A DNA stretch of 64,000 bases from positions 29,995-93,994 of the forward strand of contig JBBQWT010000014.1 in assembly GCA_038210375.1 (NCBI GenBank), read 5' to 3'. Below are positions 18,181 through 26,913 of the stretch, one piece after another. Made by a program: the position numbers and the translations under genes. The number at the start of each line of letters is the position of its first letter. Position 1 is the stretch's first letter. A model generated the notes under the pieces. The model saw only the letters and a program-made list of their open reading frames with translations, had not been told where the DNA came from and ran no database searches. Source of the stretch: JBBQWT01 sp038210375. GTDB taxonomy: Bacteria > Acidobacteriota > Terriglobia > Terriglobales > Acidobacteriaceae.

Positions 18181-18540
18181 ATGGAAAACAAAGCCACGCA
18201 GAATATTCAAGATTCTTTTCTCAATGCGGCGCGAAAAGACAAGCTCCCAGTCACGACTTACCTGGTAAGCGGCGTGAAGTTGACGGGCCGAATCCGTGCT
18301 TTCGACAAGTATTCGGTGGTCATGGATACCAACAACCAGGAGCAGTTGATCTTCAAGCATGCCATAGCTTCGGTGGTCATGGCCCGCGGGGCGCGGCACG
18401 GAGAAGCGGCTGCGGCGAGCGCGGCGGCGCTGGCGGAAAGTTCCGGCGAGTCTTCCGCGAACGGTTCGGGGACCCATGCCGCCGAATCGCCGGCTGAGCC
18501 CAGCAAGGGAGAAACGGTATCCGCCCCAAGTCGCGGGTAA
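18181..18540 (+). CDS. hfq: RNA chaperone Hfq
   Basis: 119 residues. Residues 5-68 are the Sm fold: NIQDSFLNAARKDKLPVTTY, then LVSGVKLTGRIRAFDKYSVV and the Sm2 segment QLIFKHAIASVV (the canonical YKHA appears as FKHA). Hexameric Hfq anneals small RNAs to mRNAs. The C-terminal tail (70-119) is alanine/serine/glutamate-rich and presumably disordered; it is longer than in many species. The gene is followed by hflX, as in many bacteria, and the hflX frame overlaps the hfq 3' end. Confidence 0.97.
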   Translation: MENKATQNIQDSFLNAARKDKLPVTTYLVSGVKLTGRIRAFDKYSVVMDTNNQEQLIFKHAIASVVMARGARHGEAAAASAAALAESSGESSANGSGTHAAESPAEPSKGETVSAPSRG

Positions 18541-18644
18541 GATCCTCGGCGCGGACGACCACCCACCCCACTCGTAGTGGGAATGAGCGCGAGCGCGCGT
18601 TCCTGATTTCGGTTGAATCGCACGGTGACCGCTCGCCGCGCAGC

Positions 18645-19964
18645 GTGGCCAACCTGGCGCGCCAGGCGGCGGCGGGAGCGAAGTCTAATGCCCAAAGCGG
18701 GCCCGCCCGAACTGAATCCGCGCATTCTTCCCGCCCCATCGAAGACGACCCCTTTGCGGGTCCCGCCAGTTTCGGCGCCGAAGAGCAACTCGCGGAATTT
18801 CGCGAGCTGGCCACCAGCGCGGGGGCCGAGATTGCGGGAGAATTTACCCAGCGGCGCGCACGTCTCGATCCGGCAACGCTGGTGGGCCAGGGAAAGCTGG
18901 AGGAGATCGCCGCAGCCGCAGCCTCGGCGGACGCGACCCTTATTCTCTTCGACCACGACCTCACGCCTTCGCAGCAGCGCAACATCGAACGGGAAGTGAA
19001 GGCCCGGGTGATCGACCGCACCCAGCTGATTCTGGATATTTTTGCGCGCCACGCGCGCACTCGTGAAGGCCAGTTGCAGGTGGAGCTGGCGCAGCTTGAA
19101 TATATGCTGCCGCGCCTGGCGGGGCGCGGGGTGGAGATGTCGCAACTGGGCGGCGGCATCGGAACCCGCGGACCCGGTGAAACCCAGCTTGAAACCGACA
19201 AGCGAAAAATCAACCGGCGCATCAAGCAGATGCAGCTGGATCTCGAAGGCGTGCGGAGAACTCGGGCGCAGCAGAGGCAGCGCCGCGAATCGGCTCCGGT
19301 CCCCACCATCGCGCTGGTGGGATACACCAATGCCGGCAAGTCCACGTTGTTCAACGCGCTGACCAACTCCGCGGTGCTGGCGTCGGCCAAAATGTTTGCC
19401 ACGCTCGACCCCACGATCAGGGGCATCACGCTGCCATCGCGGCGCAAGGCGTTGCTTTCCGACACGGTAGGATTCATCCGCAACCTGCCGCACACCCTGG
19501 TGACCTCTTTTCGCGCCACCCTCGAAGAGGTGCAGCGCGCGTCTCTGATCGTTCATGTCGCCGATGCCAGCAGCCCGGTCACCGCTGAGCAGCAGTCCCA
19601 GGTGGAAAAGGTGCTGCGCGAGCTCGAAGTGCGGAACACACCGCAAATCAGGGTGATGAACAAGATCGATTTGATGGTGGACCCGGACATGACTTATCCC
19701 GAGGGCGCCGACCCGAGGGTTTACATCTCGGCGGTCACGGGGGCCGGCCTGTATACGCTACTGGAGAAGATCGATGAAATGCTGGATGCCGATCCCATCG
19801 AGGAAATCATGCTGCAGGTGCCGCAGAGCGAAGGCAGAGCGCTGGCGTCGCTGGAAGGCGAGTCGCGAATTCTTTCGCGCCGCTATGTAGATGGTGCGGT
19901 GGAGTTGCGGGTGCGGGCGCCGAAATCCCTGGTACGCAAGCTTAAGCGGTTTGTGGTGGGGTGA
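18645..19964 (+). CDS. hflX: Ribosome-associated GTPase HflX
   Basis: 439 residues if the GTG at 18645 is used. The HflX-specific domain includes LDPATLVGQGKLEEI, LFDHDLTPSQQRNIE, RTQLILDIFARHA and the glycine-rich GGGIGTRGPGETQLETDKR. The GTPase domain has G1 GYTNAGKST, G3 DTVGFIRNLP and G4 NKID. HflX splits stalled ribosomes. The in-frame codons before the GTG encode ERAFLISVESHGDR, which resembles the conserved HflX N-terminus, so the true start is probably upstream; yet no ATG, GTG or TTG exists between 18498 and 18644. Confidence 0.95.
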   Translation: MANLARQAAAGAKSNAQSGPARTESAHSSRPIEDDPFAGPASFGAEEQLAEFRELATSAGAEIAGEFTQRRARLDPATLVGQGKLEEIAAAAASADATLILFDHDLTPSQQRNIEREVKARVIDRTQLILDIFARHARTREGQLQVELAQLEYMLPRLAGRGVEMSQLGGGIGTRGPGETQLETDKRKINRRIKQMQLDLEGVRRTRAQQRQRRESAPVPTIALVGYTNAGKSTLFNALTNSAVLASAKMFATLDPTIRGITLPSRRKALLSDTVGFIRNLPHTLVTSFRATLEEVQRASLIVHVADASSPVTAEQQSQVEKVLRELEVRNTPQIRVMNKIDLMVDPDMTYPEGADPRVYISAVTGAGLYTLLEKIDEMLDADPIEEIMLQVPQSEGRALASLEGESRILSRRYVDGAVELRVRAPKSLVRKLKRFVVG

Positions 19965-19991
19965 ACGGGGCCGCGTTGAACCAACTCCCCG

Positions 19992-20396
19992 CTACGGCCG
20001 CGTGGTGCGGGCTGAGCGAATTACTTCTTCCATGCGATCGAGGTAATGGTCGAGGGCGCGGCGGCCTATGGCGGACAGGCGATATTCAGTCCTGGGCTGC
20101 CGTCCGGCGAAGGACTTGGTGCAGTGGATGTAATCGGCTTCTTCCAGCTTGCGGGCATGAACGCTTAGATTGCCGTCGGTGGTTCGCAGCAGACTTTTGA
20201 GGTCAGTGAAGCTTAGCGAATCATGAACGGCCAGGGCGCTGACGAGGCCAAGGCGCATTTGTTCGTGAATCATGGGGTCGAGACGATCAGGCTCGCTGCC
20301 GGGCGCGACGGTTTTGCCCCGGCGCGGGGTTTCGGCGCCGGCGGATTTCTTCCGGCGCAGTTGAGACAGTTTGATCTTCAATCTACTGGTGGGCAT
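19992..20396 (-). CDS. Winged-helix transcriptional regulator (MarR/PadR-like)
   Basis: 134 residues, ATG at 20396 with a strong AAGGAG ribosome binding site. After a basic N-terminus of about 35 residues, residues 42-128 form a winged helix: RLGLVSALAVHDSLSFTDLKSLL, a recognition helix around DGNLSVHARKLEEADYI, and the wing AGRQPRTEYRLSAIGRRAL. Such regulators often repress the membrane gene they are cotranscribed with; that gene ends 14 bases upstream. The palindrome at 21101-21131 is a candidate operator. Confidence 0.87.
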   Translation of the reverse strand: MPTSRLKIKLSQLRRKKSAGAETPRRGKTVAPGSEPDRLDPMIHEQMRLGLVSALAVHDSLSFTDLKSLLRTTDGNLSVHARKLEEADYIHCTKSFAGRQPRTEYRLSAIGRRALDHYLDRMEEVIRSARTTRP

Positions 20397-20410
20397 GAAA
20401 ACTCCTTAAG

Positions 20411-20986
20411 CTAACCGCCGTAACGCCGGGCGATGATTCCTCCGAAAATTATGTGCAGCAATCCAAAGCCGCCGGCCATCAGCCAGTTCGACCAGTTGGG
20501 GGGCGCAAATAGGGCAACAGTTCCCGTCAGAACAAAGAGCATTCCCATCAAGGGCACGGGACGCACTGAAAAGGCCCCGCCGGTAATGACTCCCGCGCCG
20601 AAGAGCAGCAGCCACAGACCGGGCAATAGAGTGGGCAAGCCGGCGCGAAAGATGACGATGGTCAACAGGGCGGCGGCGAGCAAGGGGGGAATAAAACTCA
20701 AAATAAAACGCCGCGCCGCGACCGACCAGAACGGCGCGTGATGAGCGCGGGTCTTCCAGTGCATCGCGATGAGCGAAATAGCCAGTGCCAGCGCGGCTTC
20801 GCCCAGCCAGATCATGAGCCACCGCAGAGGCGAACGCTGTTGCGCCGCCCACCAGGCCACAGGAAACACGGTCACGCCGGTGGCGGCCATGCCCCAGCCG
20901 GAGACCGCGGTAAATTCCACCGCATCTTCAAGGGTTCGGCGAATGAAGCGCAGATTTTCGATGGCGCCGGGGTCGACCCCGGCCAC
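20411..20986 (-). CDS. Membrane protein of unknown function, paired with the wHTH regulator
   Basis: At least 191 residues. A short cytoplasmic N-terminus (IENLRFIRRTLEDA) is followed by five or six transmembrane helices. Glycine-rich late helices and the end GGIIARRYGG are typical of small polytopic proteins encoded next to wHTH regulators. The GTG at 20986 lacks a ribosome binding site, and the frame stays open upstream with coding-like content (LRDRESSSLAVDEI), so the real start may be further upstream at a non-ATG codon. Function not recognised. Confidence 0.72.
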   Translation of the reverse strand: MAGVDPGAIENLRFIRRTLEDAVEFTAVSGWGMAATGVTVFPVAWWAAQQRSPLRWLMIWLGEAALALAISLIAMHWKTRAHHAPFWSVAARRFILSFIPPLLAAALLTIVIFRAGLPTLLPGLWLLLFGAGVITGGAFSVRPVPLMGMLFVLTGTVALFAPPNWSNWLMAGGFGLLHIIFGGIIARRYGG

Positions 20987-21100
20987 CGCGGGCGGGGAAA
21001 TCTCATCGACGGCCAGGGAACTCGATTCGCGGTCCCGCAGTAAACTGCCGGAGCGGCTGCGCAGGTGGTGAGTTGATCTGATGGGGCTAACCGTCCTGTC

Positions 21101-21131
21101 GTGAAGTACTCTGTATTATAAAGTACCTCAC
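21101..21131. promoter_or_regulatory. Palindromic operator overlapping a TATAAT promoter element
   Basis: GTGAAGTACT at 21101-21110 is mirrored by AAGTACCTCAC at 21121-21131 (nine of ten positions pair). On the minus strand the centre reads TTTATAATACAG, so a consensus -10 hexamer sits between the arms. It lies 115 bases upstream of the membrane protein/wHTH gene pair, oriented to transcribe them, and is a likely autoregulatory binding site. Confidence 0.7.
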
Positions 21132-21149
21132 GGCCGGAAGAGAGAATTA

Positions 21150-21758
21150 TTATTTTTCCAGGAGGCGGCGGTTGACCTCATCCCAGTGAATGACGTTCCA
21201 CCACTGCTTGAGGTATTCCGGCCGCTTGTTCTGGTATTTGAGGTAATAAGCGTGCTCCCAAACGTCGTTGCCAAGGATAGGGAAGTGGCCGTTGGAGAGG
21301 GGAGAATCCTGGTTGGGAGTGGAGACGATCTGCACGCCGCCGGTGGCGTTACGCACCAGCCAGACCCATCCGCTGCCAAACTGCTTGACGCCGGCTTCGT
21401 TGAACTGGCTTTGAAAGGCCTCGTAGCTGCCAAAGCCTTTCGTGATCAGGTCGGCAATTTCACCGGTGGGCGTCCCGCCGCCGCCTGGCTTCATGATCTT
21501 CCAGAACATGGAGTGATTGGCATGTCCGCCGGCATTGTTGCGGACGGCGTTGCGAATACCTTCGGGCAGCGCGTTTAAATCACGCAAAAGTGTTTCGACC
21601 TTCTGGGTCTGCAATTCAGGGTGGTTCTCGAGGGCCGCGTTGAGGTTCTTCACGTAGGCAGCGTGATGCATGTCGTGGTGCAGATGCATGGTTTGGCTGT
21701 CGATAGTGGGTTCGAGCGCGGCGTAGTCATAAGGCAGATCGGGTACGGTATAAGCCAC
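21150..21758 (-). CDS. sodA: Superoxide dismutase (Mn/Fe family)
   Basis: 202 residues starting at the GTG at 21758, chosen because GGAGG lies five bases before it; upstream in-frame starts lack this. Metal ligands are visible: His in MHLHHDMHHAAYV, His in NHSMFW, and Asp and His in NDVWEHAYYLKY. GGHANHSMFW and the Gln in TPNQDSPL are the residues usually seen in the manganese form. No signal peptide, so it is the cytosolic enzyme that dismutates superoxide. It lies upstream of the wHTH/membrane pair but is separated by that pair's own promoter. Confidence 0.96.
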   Translation of the reverse strand: MAYTVPDLPYDYAALEPTIDSQTMHLHHDMHHAAYVKNLNAALENHPELQTQKVETLLRDLNALPEGIRNAVRNNAGGHANHSMFWKIMKPGGGGTPTGEIADLITKGFGSYEAFQSQFNEAGVKQFGSGWVWLVRNATGGVQIVSTPNQDSPLSNGHFPILGNDVWEHAYYLKYQNKRPEYLKQWWNVIHWDEVNRRLLEK

Positions 21759-21818
21759 AGGGCCTCCAGTTGTTTTTTTAGTGGATACCATTCTAGCTGT
21801 TGGTTGAGGGGATTGCAT

Positions 21819-22149
21819 GGGTTGAGGACGGGAGCGGAAGAACCAGCTCGCTGATGAAAATGAACACCCCTCTCAGGAATTGTCATCGTTAAGGAATATC
21901 GCTCTTTGAGAAATCGTCCTTGTTAAACAGGAAACTCTTCAAGAATGTCGTTCCGAGGCAAGCCGAGGAACCCCTTGTTTCCTTGGCGCAATCAGCACAG
22001 CCGGAGAAGCCACCCACCCAACCGACCAGTTGGTCGGACCCTATGCGTAGAGTGCCTTTGAATCCAAGCCGCTGGTTTGTTGATTCGGCGGGGGTCGGTT
22101 AGGATGTTCACTCTATTTCGTCTCGATCCAATCAGCGAGGTCCACTGTC
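21819..22149. other. Gene-free interval with diverged repeat copy
   Basis: Between the divergent sodA and Asp-box genes no coding frame is supported. A diverged copy of dispersed repeat family 1 lies at 21944-21985 (TTCCGAGGCAAGCCGAGGAA). Promoters for both flanking genes should be here but are not clear. Confidence 0.6.
21944..21985 (+). repeat. Dispersed repeat family 1, copy 2 (diverged)
   Basis: AATGTCGTTCCGAGGCAAGC followed by CGAGGAACCCCTTGTTTCC matches the core of 16786-16850 with several substitutions. Confidence 0.7.
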
Positions 22150-25100
22150 ATGAGAATACCGCGGGTCGTTTCCCAAGCGGCTGCTGGCCTGGCATTTTGT
22201 CTTTCCTGCGCACTCCTGGTGAGCGCGCAATCTTCTTCTGACAACGCTCCTGAAGGCACTGCGTCGAAGGGTAAGTCGCCGATGTTTCGCTCGCTCGGCA
22301 CTCGCAAATCCGCCAAAGCCGCATCTACGGAGGAAGGCAAGGGGCGGGACGCCGCGGCCAGTTCGCCGGACGTCGAGGCCAAGGCGGCGGAGGCTGACAA
22401 GAAAGCCAAGGAGCCCTGGAAGGCGCTTAGCTGGCGGCTCATCGGGCCTTTTCGTGGGGGCCGGGTGCTGGCGGTTTCGGGCGTCCCCGGCGACCCTAAC
22501 ACTTATTATTTTGGCGCGGTGGCGGGCGGAATCTGGAAGACCACCGATGGCGGCCTGACCTGGAGGCCGATCTTTGACAAGCAGAAAACCTTGACCTCTT
22601 CCATCGGCGCCATCGCGGTTGCGGAATCCGATCCCAACGTAATTTATGCCGGCACCGGCGAAGCGTGCATCCGCGGCAACATCGTCGGCGGCGACGGAGT
22701 TTATAAATCTATCGATGCGGGCAAGACCTGGAATCATATGGGATTGCGCGATACCCGGGCCATCGGCCGGCTGATCGTGCACCCGCGCAATCCGCAGATC
22801 GCATATGTTGCGGCGCTGGGACATCCTTACGGCAGCAATACCGAGCGCGGAGTGTTTCGCACCACCGATGGCGGCAAGACCTGGGATCGGGTGCTGTACA
22901 AAAACGACAAGACCGGGGCCATCGATCTGGCGTTTGATCCCAGCAACCCCAATATTATATTTGCCGCCATGTGGGAGGCGCATCGCACCCCCTACAGTAT
23001 GGAAAGCGGCGGGCCGGGCAGCGGCCTGTATCGTTCGGCCGATGGAGGCACAACCTGGAAACATCTTGAAGGCAACGGACTGCCCAAGACCATCATGGGA
23101 CGCATCGGCGTGACCGTATCGGGGGCCGACCCTAACCGGGTATGGGCGCTGGTGGAAGCGGAGAAGGGCGGAATCTTTCGCTCCGACGATGGCGGAGAAA
23201 ACTGGAAGCTGATCAACGAAGACCGGCGGTTCCGGCAGCGGGCCTGGTATTACACCCACATATTCGCCGACCCGAAGAACGCCGATTCGGTGTATGTGCT
23301 CAATACCGGGACCTACCGGTCGAGCGACGGTGGAAAGACCTTCGCCGGCATCCCCACACCGCACGGCGATAATCACGGCCTGTGGATTGATCCCACCAAT
23401 CCCAACCGCATGATCAATTCCAACGACGGCGGAGTCACCATATCCACCAATCACGGCGCCACCTGGAGCTCACAGTCCAACCAGCCGACGGCGCAGTTCT
23501 ATCACGTGATCACCGACAACCGTTTTCCCTATTACGTGTACGGCGCGCAACAGGACAACTCGTCGGTAGGCATCGCCAGCGCCAGCGACGGCGGATCGAT
23601 CGATCGTCCCGACTGGTACCAAGTGGGAGGATGCGAGAGCGGATACATCGCTCCTAACCCGCTGGATCCCAACATCGTCTACGCCGGCTGTTATTCGGGT
23701 TCCATCACCCGGTTCGACAAGAGCACGGGCGAGAGCCAGGAGGTCAGCGCGTGGCCGCTGAGCCCGATAGGCGCGGGCGCAGCCGATCTGAAACATCGCT
23801 TCCAGTGGACGGAGCCGATCCTCTTTTCTCCGCACGATGCGCACGTGCTGTACCACGCGGCGGAGGTGCTGTTCAAGACCACGGATGAAGGCCATAGCTG
23901 GACGGCCATCAGCCCTGACCTGACGCGCAACGACAAGACCCGCCAGCAGCCATCGGGCGGTCCCATCACCAAGGACAACACCGGGGTCGAAGTGTATGAC
24001 ACCATTTTTTCGGTGGCGGAATCTCCGGTGCAGAAAGATTTGATCTGGGTTGGTTCCGACGACGGCCTAGTGAACATCACCACCGACGGAGGCGCCCACT
24101 GGAACAACATCACCCCGGCGGGCATGCCGGAGTGGGGCCTGGTGAGCCTGATCGAGCCCTCCCGGCATGACGCCGCCACGGCCTATATGGCGGTGGAGCG
24201 GCACAAGCTCGACGACAACAATCCTTACATCTACAAGACCAGCGATTTCGGGAAGTCCTGGAAGAAAATAGTCGAGGGATTGCCCGGGGTTTACGTGCAT
24301 GCGGTGCGCGAAGATCCGCGGCGCGGCGGCCTGCTGTATGCGGGTACCGAGGCCGGCGTCTATGTGTCTTTCAACGACGGCGGCCACTGGCAACCCCTGC
24401 AGCTTGATCTGCCGGTATCGCCGGTCAATGACCTGGTGGTGAAGAACGATGACCTGGTGGTGGCGACGCACGGGCGCAGTTTCTGGATACTGGACGACAT
24501 CAGCCCGGTGCAGCAGTACTCGCCCAGCCAGGCGCAGGAGGATGTGCATTTGTTCACCCCACGCCCGGCGAGCCACACCGTGTTTGGCGGGAGCCGCGAC
24601 GGCGGCAGCGTGGGCAAGAATCCACCCGGGGGCGCGATTATTTACTACACTCTGAAGACCGCGCTGAGCGAAGATGATGCCGCCAAGAAGGATAAGGGGA
24701 AAGTTGCAGAAGCGGCGGCGGAGCCTCGTCCCGATGACGCCAAGTCGGCGGAAGAGCGCATGGCGGATGCCAGGACCGGCCAGGGCAAGAACCCGGCTAC
24801 GCCGGAAACGGCGCCCAAAGCGGTTGCGACGGCCGCGGGCGGCGTCGATAAACCGGCGAAGAATGATGATAAAGACAAACCCAAGATTACGCTGGAGATC
24901 CTCGGGGCCAGCGGCAAGGTGATCCGAAAATATCCTGAGAAAGAGATTGCCGCCGCAGCCACCGCGGAGGCGGAGCCGCGTGAAAAGAAGCCGCTGCCTG
25001 CCGAAGCGGGCTTGAACCGGTTCGTGTGGGATTTGAAGCACGAAGGATCGAGCAAGGTACCCAATTCTCCGTTGTGGGGCGGTGGCACCGACGGACCGGA

Positions 25101-25683
25101 AGCGCTGCCTGGCATGTACCAGGTGCGCCTGACGGTGCTGGGAAAAACTTATACGGCGCCGCTGCAGATCATTCCTGATCCCCGTCTGAAGGCGAGCCAG
25201 GCAGACCTTGAAAAGCAGTTTGAGCTGCGGATGAAGATCCGCGACCGCGTGACCCAGGCGCACGACGCGGTCAACCAGATCAAAGGGGTGCGGCAGCAGA
25301 TCGAAGCGCTCAACAAGCGGCTGGAGGAGACTAAGGACCCGCATGCCACGGAAATCGCCGCCGCCGGCAAAGCTCTGGATAAGAAAATGACTGCGGTGGA
25401 AGAGACGATCATCCAGACCAAGTCGAAGAGCGGCCAGGATGTGCTCAACTACCCGGTACGCCTGAACAACCAACTGGTTGCGCTGGGGGGAGCGGTGGAA
25501 AGCGCTGATGCCGCTCCCACCAAGCAGGAGTATGAAGTGTTTGACCTGTTGAGCTCGCAACTCGACGTGCCGCTCGCGAAATGGAAGGCGCTGGTGGCCG
25601 GTGATGTAGCGGCTTTCAACGCGATGGTGCGGAAAGAAGAGATTCCGGCGGTCTCCATCTTGCCGCCGACCAGCTCAGAATAG
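22150..25683 (+). CDS. Large secreted Asp-box (BNR / sortilin VPS10-like) beta-propeller protein
   Basis: 1177 residues with a signal peptide (1-26, ending LLVSAQ). From about residue 95 to 800 there are at least ten Asp-box motifs of the S/T-x-D-x-G-x-T-W type (TTDGGLTW, SIDAGKTW, TTDGGKTW, SADGGTTW, SDDGGENW, TTDGGAHW, TSDFGKSW). They make one or two large propellers like sortilin or BNR glycosidases. A lysine/alanine-rich linker (about 840-920) precedes a C-terminal domain with NRFVWDLKHEG and a helical coiled-coil-like segment near 1020-1090. No sialidase catalytic residues can be assigned. These giant proteins are abundant in Acidobacteriota and mostly uncharacterised. Confidence 0.9.
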   Translation: MRIPRVVSQAAAGLAFCLSCALLVSAQSSSDNAPEGTASKGKSPMFRSLGTRKSAKAASTEEGKGRDAAASSPDVEAKAAEADKKAKEPWKALSWRLIGPFRGGRVLAVSGVPGDPNTYYFGAVAGGIWKTTDGGLTWRPIFDKQKTLTSSIGAIAVAESDPNVIYAGTGEACIRGNIVGGDGVYKSIDAGKTWNHMGLRDTRAIGRLIVHPRNPQIAYVAALGHPYGSNTERGVFRTTDGGKTWDRVLYKNDKTGAIDLAFDPSNPNIIFAAMWEAHRTPYSMESGGPGSGLYRSADGGTTWKHLEGNGLPKTIMGRIGVTVSGADPNRVWALVEAEKGGIFRSDDGGENWKLINEDRRFRQRAWYYTHIFADPKNADSVYVLNTGTYRSSDGGKTFAGIPTPHGDNHGLWIDPTNPNRMINSNDGGVTISTNHGATWSSQSNQPTAQFYHVITDNRFPYYVYGAQQDNSSVGIASASDGGSIDRPDWYQVGGCESGYIAPNPLDPNIVYAGCYSGSITRFDKSTGESQEVSAWPLSPIGAGAADLKHRFQWTEPILFSPHDAHVLYHAAEVLFKTTDEGHSWTAISPDLTRNDKTRQQPSGGPITKDNTGVEVYDTIFSVAESPVQKDLIWVGSDDGLVNITTDGGAHWNNITPAGMPEWGLVSLIEPSRHDAATAYMAVERHKLDDNNPYIYKTSDFGKSWKKIVEGLPGVYVHAVREDPRRGGLLYAGTEAGVYVSFNDGGHWQPLQLDLPVSPVNDLVVKNDDLVVATHGRSFWILDDISPVQQYSPSQAQEDVHLFTPRPASHTVFGGSRDGGSVGKNPPGGAIIYYTLKTALSEDDAAKKDKGKVAEAAAEPRPDDAKSAEERMADARTGQGKNPATPETAPKAVATAAGGVDKPAKNDDKDKPKITLEILGASGKVIRKYPEKEIAAAATAEAEPREKKPLPAEAGLNRFVWDLKHEGSSKVPNSPLWGGGTDGPEALPGMYQVRLTVLGKTYTAPLQIIPDPRLKASQADLEKQFELRMKIRDRVTQAHDAVNQIKGVRQQIEALNKRLEETKDPHATEIAAAGKALDKKMTAVEETIIQTKSKSGQDVLNYPVRLNNQLVALGGAVESADAAPTKQEYEVFDLLSSQLDVPLAKWKALVAGDVAAFNAMVRKEEIPAVSILPPTSSE

Positions 25684-25704
25684 CGGTCCACCCGGAAAAC
25701 AGAC

Positions 25705-26418
25705 ATGGAACATCATCATCACGTAGAACATCATTTCGCGTCAGGAAACCTGGTGCGCGACATCGTAATCGGCATGTCCGACGGGCTGACGGTGCCTTTC
25801 GCCCTAGCCGCCGGGCTTTCGGGTGGGCTGGCCGGCGCCCCCAATGCCAGCAAGCTGGTGGTGCTGGCCGGGCTGGCGGAAGTGGCGGCGGGCTCGGTGG
25901 CCATGGGGTTAGGCGGATACCTGGCTGCCAAGGGTGACGCCGAACATTACGTGAGTGAACGCCTGCGCGAACAGCGCGAGGTGCGCGAAATTCCTCAGGC
26001 GGAAGCCGATGAGATCGCGGAAATTTTCGAGCAATACAGCGTATCGGTGGAAGACAGCCTGCCGGTGCTGAACGCGCTCAAGCGCAACCCCGAGGCCTGG
26101 GTAGATTTCATGATGAAGTTCGAGCTGGGTTTGGAGAAACCGGAAAGCAGCCGGGCCATCGTCAGCGCCCTGACCATCGGCGGGTCTTACATCGCGGGCG
26201 GGCTGATTCCGCTGTCGCCGTACATGTTGATGGCCGACGCCACCACCGCGCTTTATGTTTCGGTGGTCATCACCATGGCGGCGCTGGCTATCTTTGGGTT
26301 TGTGAAAGGAAGGTTCACCGGCACGGGAGCGGGGCGAAGCGCGATGCAGACGGTGATGATTGGCGGAATCGCGGCGGCCACGGCATTTGCGCTGGCCCGC
26401 ATGTTTTCGATGAAGTGA
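25705..26418 (+). CDS. VIT1/CCC1-family iron/manganese transporter
   Basis: 237 residues, 21 bases after the Asp-box gene. The N-terminus is histidine-rich (MEHHHHVEHH). Helix one contains the signature VRDIVIGMSDGLTVPFALAAGLSG, then VAAGSVAMGLGGYLAAKGDAEHY. The acidic helical hairpin (about 80-130) is the cytosolic metal-binding insertion, and three further helices follow (GGSYIAGGLIPL ... TTALYVSVVITMAALAIFGF). Family members move Fe2+ or Mn2+ out of the cytosol. The His-rich N-terminus could bind metal. Confidence 0.93.
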   Translation: MEHHHHVEHHFASGNLVRDIVIGMSDGLTVPFALAAGLSGGLAGAPNASKLVVLAGLAEVAAGSVAMGLGGYLAAKGDAEHYVSERLREQREVREIPQAEADEIAEIFEQYSVSVEDSLPVLNALKRNPEAWVDFMMKFELGLEKPESSRAIVSALTIGGSYIAGGLIPLSPYMLMADATTALYVSVVITMAALAIFGFVKGRFTGTGAGRSAMQTVMIGGIAAATAFALARMFSMK

Positions 26419-26501
26419 TTGCGATTACCAGCGAGTGGCATCGCGCGCCGGTGCAACGTTCGCAGGAAAATTAAGTTGTTCAATTTCAGGAGGAGATATA
26501 C

Positions 26502-26849
26502 ATGTTGCCTAACACGATGACCAGCACTTCGTTTGAAATTTCTGGATTTCGGATTGTGCGGAATATTGGGGTGGTTCGGGGAATCATTGTCCGGTCGCGT
26601 TCGATCATCGGCACCATCGGCGCGGGGCTGCAAACCTTGATTGGCGGCAATATTTCGCTTTACACCGAGCTGTGTGAGAAGACCAGGTCTGACGCCTTCG
26701 CCCTGATGATCACGCATGCGGTGCAGTCGGGCGCAAACGGCATTATCGGCGTGCGCTACGATGCCACCGAGATCATGCAGGGTGTGACCGAGGTACTCTG
26801 TTATGGGACCGCCGTGGTGGTGGAAGCCGACACCCCGAGCGCAAAATAA
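26502..26849 (+). CDS. YbjQ/UPF0145-family protein
   Basis: 115 residues with a strong AGGAGGAG ribosome binding site. It shows the conserved family blocks GIIVRSRSIIGTIGAGLQTLIGG, ARSDAFALMITHA-like text (TRSDAFALMITHAVQSGANGI) and CYGTAVVVE. The family forms compact homopentamers of unknown function. Close to the CCC1-like transporter on the same strand. Confidence 0.93.
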   Translation: MLPNTMTSTSFEISGFRIVRNIGVVRGIIVRSRSIIGTIGAGLQTLIGGNISLYTELCEKTRSDAFALMITHAVQSGANGIIGVRYDATEIMQGVTEVLCYGTAVVVEADTPSAK

Positions 26850-26853
26850 AAAT

Positions 26854-26893
26854 GCGATGTCATTCCCTGGAAGGATCGCGGAAATGACATCGC
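26854..26893. terminator. Stem-loop between convergent genes
   Basis: A perfect 11-base-pair stem (GCGATGTCATT / AATGACATCGC) with an 18-base loop lies between the convergent ybjQ-like and DUF2383 genes. No T-run follows on either strand, so it may be a bidirectional Rho-dependent or weak terminator, or a REP-like hairpin. Confidence 0.55.
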
Positions 26894-26913
26894 CGACGCC
26901 GTGATGCGCTGGG

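Noticed and set aside
22132..25560. Two long minus-strand frames (22132-23454 and 24067-25560) opposite the Asp-box gene
   Set aside because: Composition follows the codon structure of the sense strand, rich in Arg, His and Ala; no motif.
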